Of a DNA stretch of 39,885 nt, positions 23,399 to 35,300 are shown piece by piece; the first letter of the stretch is position 1, and the number at the start of each line of letters is the position of its first letter. The stretch is from an uncultured Algimonas sp. GTDB lineage: Bacteria > Pseudomonadota > Alphaproteobacteria > Caulobacterales > Maricaulaceae. Under the pieces are notes generated by a model. It saw nothing but the letters and a program-made list of their open reading frames with translations, ran no database searches and was not told where the DNA came from. The position numbers and the translations under genes are program-made. The stretch spans positions 1-39,885 of the forward strand of contig CALDUL010000087.1 in NCBI GenBank assembly GCA_937923575.1. Direction: 5' to 3'.

Positions 23399-26300
23399 AT
23401 GAAAAAGACCGACACCACACTTTCGTCCTCGCAATCTGCGCTGGAAGCCGCTCTCGGCCTCGAAGCGCTGGAGCCGCGCATTCTTCTCGATGCCGCTGTT
23501 ATGGCCACGGGCGCCGAAGCGCTCGACATGGCGATGGATGCGGAAGTCTCCGCCGCGCTGGAGCCGATGTTTCTGGGTCTCGCGCCCGTCGACGAAACCT
23601 TGCTGTCAGCGCCTGGCGCACCATTCGCAGATGTCGGTCAGGGCAAATCGGACATCGTGCCGATCGCCGAAGTGCCGATTTATGAGCCTCTCGACCCATC
23701 AAGCGCCGCCGCGCTCGCCCTGACCGACCCGCAAGTGCTCCTCGGCACCGATGCCGGGGGCTTTGCGACTCTGTCGATGGACGACGCATCGATGGATGCG
23801 GCGACGTATGCGGATGAAGTGCTTGCCGAGAAGCCGGGCCTTACCCCGATCTCCGAACTGCCGAGCGCGAATTTCCAAGAGAAGGCGGAGGTAACGCCGA
23901 TCGCGGAAATCCAGGACAAGGACGCCATCGTTCCAATCTCTGAACAACCGTCCGTCGATATCGTCTTTATCGACGGCTCCGTCAGCGGGTTCGAGCAGAT
24001 CGTCGACAGCGTGCCGGCCGGCTTCGAGATCGTCATCGTGAGCGCGGATGAGGACGGCGTGCAGGTCATGGCCGACACGCTAGCCGGTCGCAGTGACGTC
24101 ACCTCCATCCACATCGTCTCCCACGGAGAGCCCGGCCAGTTCACCCTGGGCCGCAGCACCGTGGACGCCGCTTCGCTCGCGGGCGAACACGCGGGTCTCT
24201 TCGCGCAAATGGGCGAGGCCTTCACGGGCGCTGGCGATATCCTGATCTATGGCTGCAATTTCGGCCAGGACAATGCCGTGCTGAACGCTTTGTCGGACCT
24301 GACGGGTACCGATGTGGCCGCAAGCATTGATGACACCGGCGCTGCCCTCGTCGGCGGCGATTGGGTGCTCGAAGCACGCACGGGCAAGATCGAGGCGACC
24401 GCTCTAAATGCGGCAGCGTTCACGGGCATTCTCGCCGATACGGATGGCGATGGCGTCGATGACAGTGTCGATATCGATGACGACAATGACGGTATTCTTG
24501 ACAGTGCCGAAGGTGCGACCGTGATCAACGGGTTCACCATCGGGACGACAGTTCTTACTGAGAACGGCGACGGGAGCGGGTCGTTTCTAATCCCCGTCCT
24601 GGATAGTCTGGGCAATCAAGTCGGTTCACTAACTCTGGACTATACAGGCTTCAATGGTGACGGAGGTAATGGCGGGAATGGCTCGAATTCCTACACCCCG
24701 ACTTTGAATGTCGGGCAGGTTGGCTCCGACGTCGCGATCCAGCTGATTTACGCGGTGCCGGATGTGAACGGCCATAACTTCAGCTATTCCATTACCTCGA
24801 ACGGCCTCGACTTCACGGATGCAGAGCACAATGTCCAAGGCCAGGCTCTTTCGGGTGGTGGTCAGCCCGGCCGCGTTGAAAGTGGTGTCTTTACGATCGA
24901 TCATACACTTGCCAACGATCCGACAGCGCTTCTGAATGGCGGCACGGTTCATACCATTGGTGGAACGGGCATCGTCGCGGGTCAGTCTCTCAACGACGGT
25001 GACGCAATCACCCGAATTTCCGGAAGGAATGCGAACCGCCTGCTGAATATCGGCTTTGATATCGGCAATGGCGAGACCTACGGCGTCGACGTCGCTCATA
25101 ACAGCCAACGTCCGGAAGGCATCGAAGTCACGACCTTCGTGCTCGGCACATCGGTGTCGGCTGTCGGCGGTGTCGACTCCGACGGCGATGGCGTGTTCGA
25201 CCACCTTGACCTCGACAGTGACAATGACGGTATTCCGGACAATATCGAGGCGCAGACAACGGCGGGTTATGTCGCGCCCAACGCGGACGACCCCGCGACC
25301 TACACTGCTAATAATGGGCTGAACTCGGCCTATGTTGGGACGAATGGTCTTACGCCCGTTAATACGGATGGCGACGTAGACGCTGATTACCTCGATACGG
25401 ATTCGGACAATGAAGGCGGCTCGGACGCCGCCGAGTCAGGCATCGGCGCGACGACGGTCGCAACCGGACTGTCCAATGCGGGCACGGACGCCGACGGCGA
25501 TGGCCTGTTCGACGTATTCGAAGACGGCACGGCCAGCGACGGCTACAATATCAATGACGGCCAGACCCTGGCCGCGTTCGCCGACTCAGATAGCGACGCC
25601 GGCACAGGCACGCCGCTGACAGCCGATGTCGACTTCCGCGATGCGCAGCTGGATGCACAGCCAGTCCCGATTGTTCCGGTTGATACGGATGGAGATGGTA
25701 TCGACGATATTGTCGACATCGATGACGACGATGACGGTATCCTGGATGTGAATGAACTCGCTACCGTACGCTACTCAACGGAGGCAGGCGATCTGAATCC
25801 GTCTTCCGGCTATGGCGGCTTCAATGTTTTCGACGGACCCACGGCGGGTCTCGAGGCGACAGAAGGGAATGAATTTTATCATTTCAACGCAAACACAGCA
25901 GCCTCGAGAGGGACGCTCTTTACGGACCTCGGCGCGGTCACTTTGCCGGGAACCTATACTCTATCTGTCGATGTCGGGAGTTTTACCAACCAACAGTTTC
26001 TCGACAATTTCACGGCCGGCCTGACGGTCGGCGGTGTCAGTGGTGATGCGCCCGGAACGCTGATTGCGTCCCAGATTGCAGTGACGCCAACCCCCGCTCA
26101 AGGCACGTTTGAAACCTTTACCTTCACCATCGAAATTCCCGAAGGAGACCCGCTCCTGGGACAGAATATCGGTTTCCAATTTACGGTTGACCCCGGAACC
26201 AACACGAATGGAGCGATCGACAATATTCGCCTGACCCGACCTGTTGATACCGATAGCGACGGCGTTGCCGATCACCTTGATATCGATAGTGATAATGATG

Positions 26301-29300
26301 GTCTTCAAGATGCTGCCGAGCAGGGCGGTAATATTGTTAGCCCAGCCTTCGCGATGACGAATGCGCAGCCTGCTGGCGCGGTCTTGGGCGACGCGGCTGC
26401 GACGGCGGATGGGGTTGTCAATGCGTCGGGGAGCACAAACGGTTTCGTTTATGATACGGTGAACGGTCCGTTCAACCCGACTTTCGAATACAGCTTGACC
26501 GTGCCAGTTGGCGAGGTGGTGACAACGGCGCAGCTGTTTTCGGCCGTGGGGTCCGACCCAAGGGAAGGCTTGAGAAGTTACGAAATCGAAGTTCGGGACA
26601 GTGGTGGTGCAGTCGTCTTTACGGGTTCGGCATCGTCCGACACTGTCGTCGGCGTTGGCCAATCTCTCGATATTGGCGGACTTCGTCTGACAAGTGGTAA
26701 TTACACAGTCGTTCTGACGGACCGGGATACGCCGCGCACAAACCGCGAGTTCAGCGAACTTCAATTCCGTTCTATCAATGACACGGACGAAGACGGGCTC
26801 TTTGATCACCGCGATCTTGATAGCGACGATGACGGTATCGGCGATACGATCGAAGGTCGTGCGACCGCAGGTTACATTGATAATCCGGGAAGCGCGGGTG
26901 CGGATGCCGACGAAGACGGCTATCTTGATCTGTTCGATTCTGATGACGTCAACTTTGGGTCAGACCAGGCCATCATCGTCGATACGGACGATGACGGCAC
27001 GGCCGACTATCGCGATCTGGACAGTGACGGTGACGGTATTTCCGATACCGTCGAAAGCGGTCTGACGCAGTCGGGCGTTGACGCGAATATGGACGGTATC
27101 GACGACGATGCGTCCATCGGCGCAAGCTATGCCAATCCGGACGGGTCAAACCCCGATCCGCTTAACGACCTGACCAACGCGGATAGCGACCCCACTCTGC
27201 CGGACTTCCGCTCTGTTCAAGACACGGACGGCGACGGCGTCGCTGACGTCGACGATCTCGATGATGACAATGACGGTATTTTGGACGTGAATGAAGGACA
27301 GGGCGCAAGTGGTCTGGAGCTCGCCAGTTCGCCGGCACAGGAATACGAAAGTACACGTGTTTTCGACACGCCAGATCAAGGTGACGGCGACAGCGAAATT
27401 TATAATCTGGAGGGTCAAGACGGGCAAACGATTGACTTGATCGCAACGATTGTCTCCTCCAGTTCAGCCGATGGTGTTTCTTTTCGTGGAACAACGGGGG
27501 GTAGTGTTGGCTCTCTAATTGATGCCAATACAACGGCGACTATTCGTTATGATGCTGTGCTCACGGGCACCAATACACCACAGGAATTCTCTGCTGTGGT
27601 GGCCGTTGGAGACATTGACGGACCCGGCAACGCGACAACCAGCTCGACTCGCACAGAGTCCTTCACAATCAATATCTCAGAGATCTATGGATATGCCCTG
27701 TCGCCAACATCCACTGTAGAAGTCACAGACAATGGTGATGGCACGCTTACATTCACTGGAACGGTCCAAGTGAGCGGCAGCGATCCGGATGGCAAAGTCT
27801 TCTTTGCATTGCGCGATACATCCAGTTTTTCCGTCACTTACGACAATACTCCAACCACGGGCAATGGCGCGGCAGGATTCAGTCTGAATTTCGCGGACAC
27901 ACCGACAACGCAGGAATTTGTGTATGTGGGCGAGGCGACGGATACCGATGGCGACGGCATAGCCAATCACCTTGATCTCGATTCCGACAATGACGGGATT
28001 TCCGATCTGGAAGAGAGCGGTTCCGGCGGGCTGGACGCCAATAATGATGGCGTGCTGGACGCGATGGCAACGCCCGCTCTTCAGTCTGCCAATGATCTCG
28101 ATGATGACGGTCTGCTCGACAGCCTAGATAACGGCAATGAAGTTACCCCGCGCCAGACGGCGGATGGCGATGGTGTTGCCGATTATCTCGACCTCGATTC
28201 CGATGGCGACGGCATTGCCGATGCGATCGAGGCCCGCCCGACATCTGCGGGTAATGTCATCACCGTCGGCGGTGACGCTGGCGATAACGACGGCGACGGT
28301 GTGCTCGATCACTTCGACACGGATAGCGGCTTTGGCGGCACATTCACGGCGCCTGTCAACACCGACGCAGCCATTGGAAATAACGCCGATGGGCTTGCCG
28401 ACTATATCGACACCGATAGCGACGGCGACGGCACGCTCGACAGTGCGGAAAGCGGCCTGACGGGTCTACCGGCTGACGTAACCTTTGCGGATGCCGACGG
28501 CACGTTCGTGCCCTCGACCGGTCTGTCCAACGAAGTCGGCGACACATCCGAGGTCGCCTACCGCGAAATCGATACACCGACTATCATCGATCTGAACGAC
28601 GACAACTCCACAGCCGATCTGAACAGCAGCTACAGCTATTCGGAAGGCGACGGCACAGTGAACGTCATTCCGGTGACGGCGGACGTCATCGATGCGGGTA
28701 ACAACATCACTTCGGTCTCGATCGAACTGGCCGGCTTTGCGGATGGCACGGACGAGACCTTGACGGTCGGCGGCGTGGCCTTCGTACCGGGCACGAACAG
28801 CTCCGGCACGGCCACGCTCGGTGGTGTGCCCGTCACCCTCTCGCTTGTGGGCTCGACGCTCACGGTGGCAGCGAGCGACGGCACGTCCACGCTCGACCAG
28901 GCCGCGCTCGACGGCCTGCTGCGCGGGGCGAGCTACAGCCACAGCTCCGACGCGCCAACAGACGGCAACCGCACGCTGACCTTCAGCGCCACGGACAGCT
29001 CTGGGAACACCACAGCCATGGATGCGGTCGCAACGATCGCTGTGGCGTCCGTCAACGACGCGCCCGTGACAGCCCTCGCGGTCGCGAACCAGTCAGGCTC
29101 GGACGGTGCCGCAATCGCGCCGCTCGACGTCACGCCGGCTTTTGACGATCCGGACGGCGACACACTCTCCTATTCGGTCAGCGGTCTGCCTGCTGGCCTG
29201 TCGATCGACATGACGACGGGATTGATCACGGGAACGACGGCGGCGGACGCCAGCCAGGGCGGACCCGCCAATGACGGCGTCTATTCGGTGACCGTCACCG

Positions 29301-32300
29301 CGACGGATCCAGATGGGCTCAGCGTCGATACGAACTTCACTTACACGCTCACCAACCCGGCCCCTGTGGTCGACACGCCCATCGGCGCGCAAGCGGCTGA
29401 AGACGGCGATGTGGTGAGCTTTACCCCAGCCATCACGGACCCGGATGGCGATACGCTGAGCTATACGGCGACCGGCTTGCCGATGGGTCTGTCCATCGAC
29501 GGCATGACCGGGGAAATCTCCGGAACGCTCGACAACAGCGCGAGCCAGGTCAATGGCGGGGTCCACATGATCACGGTCACGGCCGATGACGGGGAGGGCG
29601 GCACGGTCACCGACAGCTTCACGCTGACAGTCACCAACCCCGTTCCAGACGCCATCGACGATTTGATCACGACGCCCGAAGACACAGCGGTCGAAGTCGT
29701 GGTGCGCGGCAATGATGCGGACCCGGACGGCGATGACCTCACCGTCACGGCCGTCACCCAGGGCACGAACGGCTCGGTCACGATCGACGCGACGTCGGGT
29801 AACCCGGTCTACACGCCGAATGCCGACTTCAACGGCACCGACACGTTTACCTATACCATCAGCGATGGCGAAGGCGGCACGGATACGGCGACTGTCATGG
29901 TCACGGTCGACCCGGTCCAAGATGCGCCTGTTGCGGTCGATGACGTGGAGTCTATCACCGAGGACGACACCGTCAGCGACAGCGTGCTGAGCGCGAATGT
30001 CAATGCAGCGGACAGCGATGCCGATGGCGACACGCTGACTGTGACCATGATCGACGGCGCGCCGTTCACGCCAGGTACGCAGCTTACCCTGCCGAGCGGG
30101 GCATTGCTCACAATGCGCGCCGATGGCTCCTATGACTACGACACCAATGGTGCGTTCGACGGATTGAGCGACGGCGATAGCGTCACGGACAGCTTCACCT
30201 ACACGATCGATGACGGCAATGGCGGAACGGACACGGCCCGCGTCGACATCAATATCTCCGGCGTCAATGACGCACCGATCGCGGAAGCGAATGCGCGCAC
30301 CATCACCGAGGACCAGACGGCGGCTGAAACCGGTAACGTCATCGCGGATGACAACGGGCTCGGTGTCGATAGCGATCTGGAAGGTGACTCGCTCACAGTT
30401 TCCGACGTCGATGGAACGCCTGTCGTCGCCGACACTGTCATCACGGGCACTTATGGCACGCTGACGATCCAGCCGGACGGCAGCTATAGCTACCAGCTCG
30501 ACACGACGAATGTGCAGGCCTTCCAGACCGCTCAGACCGAGACGGATAGCTTTACCTACACGATCAACGACGGCAACGGCGGGACGGATACGGCTACGCT
30601 GGAATTCTCCATTGACGGTCAGAACGACGCGCCAGTCGCGGTCGCCGATACGGAAACGACCGACGAGGAGACCTTAGTCTCCGGCAACGCTCTACCGAAT
30701 GATTCCGACATTGACGGCGGTCCGCTTGTCGTCACGCCGCAGACGGGCGTCGCGGGGAGTGGCGGCGGTGTGTTCAGCATCGATGCCGCTGGCATGTGGA
30801 GCTTCGATCCGAATGGCGAGTTCGAAAGGCTCGGCGTCGGCGACAGCGCCACAACCGCGCTGACCTACCAGATAGACGACGGCCTCGGCGGGACGGACAC
30901 GGCAACCGTGACGATCACCGTCACCGGTGTGAACGATGTGCCGGGCGTTGTGGATGACACTGGCACGACCCAGGAGGACATGCCGCTGACGCTGAACGTG
31001 CTCAGCAACGACTCCGATTTGGACGGCGATACGCTCACCCTTGACAGCGTGACCCAGCCGCCAAACGGCACGGTCGCCATCGTCGGCGGTCAGCTGGTCT
31101 ATACGCCGAATGCTAATTTCAAGGGAACCGACAGCTTCACCTATACCGTCGACGACGGAAATGGCGGGACAGCTACCGCGACGGTCTCCGTCACGGTCGA
31201 GCCGGTCAACGACGCGCCAGTCGCAGTCGATGAAGCGGTCACGACATCTGAGGACACGCCTGTCACGGTGGATGTGCTTCCCAACGACGCCGATGTGGAC
31301 GGCGATACGCTCACCGTCACAGACGTGACTCAAGGCACGAACGGCACTGTCGCCATTGTCGGCGGACAGTTGGTCTATACGCCCAATGCGGACTCCAACG
31401 GTGAAGACATATTCACCTACACGGTGGATGACGGCCAGGGCGGGACGGACGTCGCGACTGTCACGGTCCGGATCGTCTCTGTGAACGATGTTCCGGTGGC
31501 CGTGGATGATGCGGTCTCGACGGCAGAAGACACACCGATCGATATCCCGGTGCTGAACAATGACAGCGACGTGGACGGCGACACGCTCACCGTTACGGCT
31601 GTCACTCAGGGCACGAACGGTTCGGTCGCGATCGACCCCGTCACGGGCAAACCCGTCTACACACCGAATGCCGACTTCAACGGCACGGACAGCTTCACCT
31701 ACACCGTGGATGACGGCTTCGGCGCTACGGCCATGGCGACAGTCACCCTCACGGTGGACAGCGTCAATGACGCGCCGGTCGTGGTCACATCGGTTGCGCA
31801 GCAGATAAGCACGGAAGCAATGGCGCTCACGCCTGTCGATGTGGCGGCTCTGTTCGATGATATCGACGGCGACACGCTGCGCTACGGCAGCCCGGACGCG
31901 CCCGCCTGGATCACTATCGATCCGAATACTGGCGAGCTGACGGGTACTCCGCCTGCGGATGCGTCGGTTTCCGGTCCCTACACCATCACGCTGACGGCGA
32001 CAGACCCGGACGGCGAAGTCGCAAGTACGACTGTCACTTTTGACGTCGCCAACCCGGCGCCAGTCGTGAACAATGCCACGGCGGACCTGTCGCTCCTCGA
32101 CGGCCAGACGGTCAGCATTGCAACCGATTTTGTCGACCCGGACGGCGATAGCCTCACCTACACGGCGATCGGTCTGCCGTCCGGTCTCTCCATATTGCCC
32201 ACAACAGGCGAGATTGTCGGCACGCTCGATAATTCGGCGAGCCAGGGCGGTACGGACGGAGTCTACTCCGTCATCGTCACAGCCGATGACGGCCAGGGCG

Positions 32301-35300
32301 GAACGGTCAACCAGACAATCGACATCACCGTCACCAATCCGTCTCCCGTCGCGACGGACGATAATTTCGCCGCCAATGAGGGCGAGACGATCACGGCCAA
32401 TGTCATCCTTGGTTCCGATACGGATACCGACCTCGATCCGGACGACCTCACTGCGCTCGCGTTCACGGGTCAGGCAGGCGACATGGGTGGACTGTTCAGC
32501 ATCACGGCTGACGGCACGCTGACCTTTGACACGAATGGCGAATTTGAGGACCTCGACGTGGGTGAGACCCGCGTGACATCGGTCAGCTATGAGATCAGCG
32601 ACGGCGAGGGCGGCACGGATACAGCCACGGTCTTCATTACCGTCTCCGGCACCAATGACGCGCCGGTCATGACGGGTCCGCTGGTCGCCCAAAGTGGGAC
32701 GGATAATGCGGCTCTGACGCCATATGATGTCTCCGGCCTGTTCGGCGATGTCGATGGGGAGCCGCTCAGCTATGCACTGCAAGATGCGCCGAGCTGGCTC
32801 ACGATCGAGCCGTCCACCGGTGTTATCACGGGCACACCGCCCGCGGACGGTAGCCAAGGCGGCGCGAACTCGGACGGCGTCTACGCGCTGACCGTCACTG
32901 TGTCCGACCCGGACGGCGAAAGCGTCAGCCAGCAGGTGATCTACAGCGTCAGCAACACCGATGTGGTCGCGGCGAACGACGCCTTCACCATTGTCGAAGA
33001 CGGCAGCGTGGCGAGCAACCTCATCACCGCCAATGATTTGGACGCAGACAGCGATTCGCTGACCATCGACGCGGTCGCCCTGCCGGATGGCTCGGCTCTG
33101 CCGATTGGCTCCGACGTGAGTTTGCCGGAAGGCACGCTGCGGGTAAATGCGGACGGTACATTCGAGTTCACGGCAGCGCCCGACTATAACGGCGTGCTGA
33201 GCTTCGGTTACACTGTGACAGATAGCCAGGGCTCCACCGATGTCGCGACTGTGACGATAACGGTGACGCCGGAGCCCGACGCACCGCGCGTTATCGATCC
33301 GGCGACCGGCAATGACGCCACGGATCCGAATAGCGCCCTGCCGGAAATTTCTGGCAATGACGGGCAGACCCTGATCGACATCCCGATTGCGCAGGTCTTC
33401 AGAGAGCCTGACGGTCAGACCCTGACCTACAGCCTGCCGGATGCACCGGAATGGCTCAGCATCGATCCCGATACGGGCGTCATCAGCGGCACGCCGCCAG
33501 CGGACGCCTCGACCGGTGGTCCGGTGAACGATGGCCGCTACGCCGTCACGGTCACCGCGACCGATCCGGATGGCAGCTCTGTCAGCACCGTGCTGAACCT
33601 CGAGCTCACCAATACGGTTCCGGATGCCCTGGCTGACGGCGTCATCGAGACGCCTGAGGACACGCCAGTGACCATCGACGTGCTGGGCAATGACACGGAC
33701 ACAGATGGCGACAGGCTTGTAGTGAACCAGATCGACGGCCAAGCTGTCGCTCCGGGTGATGTGGTCGCCGTAGAGGGCGGCGAGGTCACGGTGAATACCG
33801 ATGGCACGCTGACTTACACACCGGGTGCCGACTATAACGGCCAGCCGAGCTTCACCTATCAGGTGAGCGACAACGAGGGCGGCGTGAATGACGCGACTGT
33901 CACTCTGGCGGTCCAGTCCGTCGCGGACGCCCCCGTTCTGAGCCTGGATGTCGCGGTCGAGACCGATCACGATAGCCCGGCGATCAGTCCGGTCGCACCC
34001 GGTAGCTTCGTCTCCGACGTGGACAGCACCGAGATGAGCCAGATCACGCTCACCCTCACGGGTCCTGATGACGGGGAGGGCGAAACGCTCACCCTTGGCG
34101 GTGTGGACGTATCTGTGCCGGTCATGACGACCGTCACGGTCGACGGCGTCGCATATAACGTCGTCAGCGATGGCCGCTCGGTCACCGTGCGTCCGGTCGA
34201 TATCACAGCGCCAGTAGCGAATGTGGACGCCGTGCTGGCCAGCCTCACCTACGCGCATCAGTCTGATGCCGTGACGCTGGGCGACCGCACCGTGACCATC
34301 ACGGTTACGGACGAAACGGACGTCACGTCCAGTGAGGGCGAAATCGTCATCACCGTCAATGAAGACGTGACGTCGCCCGAGCCGCCGATCGTCAACCCAC
34401 CTGTTCAGGAGCCGGAAGGCCCGCTGACAGTCACCGGCACGGGCGAGCCAGGCTCGACGGCAAAGGTGACCTTCCCGGACGGCACGACCGCTGATGTCGA
34501 AGTCGACAGCGAAGGAAACTTTACCGCCACGTCCGAGACACCTCAGCCCGACGGAGATGTCACTGTGGTCCTCTGTGACCCGACAGGTAATGAGTCGCCG
34601 CCGGTGACGGAACCTTGGGTCGACGAGCAGGCACCTCTGCCGCCCGTCATCACGACGATAGTGCAGAACCCTGAAGGCCCGCTGACGATCACGGGTGAGG
34701 GCGAGCCGGGCTCGACGGCAAAGGTGGCCTTCCCGGACGGCACGATCGCTGACGTCGAAGTCGATAGCGAAGGCAATTGGACGGCCACGTCCGATGCTCC
34801 GCAGCCCAATGGTGACGTGACCGTCGCGTTACGCGACCCGAACGGCAACGACTCGCCGCCGGTGACGGAACCTTGGGTCGACATGCAAAACCCTCTGCCG
34901 CCCGTCATCACGACGATCGTGCAGAACCCTGAAGGCCCGCTGACGGTCACGGGTGAGGGCGAGCCGGACTCGACAGCGACAGTGACTTTCCCGGATGGCT
35001 CCACAGTCGATGTCGAAGTCGACAGCGAAGGCAACTGGTCGGCGACGTCAGAGACACCGCAGAGCAGCGGTGACGTCAGCGTGGTCACAACCGACGAGAA
35101 CGGCAATGAGTCCGAGCCGGACGACGGGGTGTTCATCGACGAGCAGGCCCCCCTGCCGCCGACGATCACATCGGTCGTGCAGCAGCCGGAAGGCCCGCTA
35201 ACGGTCACCGGAAGGGGTGAGCCCGGCGCGACGGCCATCGTAGTATTCCCGGATGGTTCCGTCGTAGAGGTCGAGATCGACGCGGATGGTAATTTCGCGG

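Noticed and set aside
23399-23520. LapG-type di-alanine cleavage site in the giant protein's N-terminus
   Set aside because: The only AA in the region is in 'LLDAAVMATG', which does not match the TAAG/PAAG context, and no LapD/LapG genes are in the window.
24437-28450. Asp/Asn/Gly-rich segments considered as RTX nonapeptide repeats
   Set aside because: The spacing and DxDxDG pattern match thrombospondin type-3-like repeats, not GGxGxDxUx.
30692-34258. A 1188-codon open frame on the minus strand inside the giant gene
   Set aside because: It is antisense to repetitive Asp/Thr/Val-rich coding DNA. The translation is His/Arg/Asp-rich with no domain, and the frame stays open because the codon use of the repeats avoids antisense stops.
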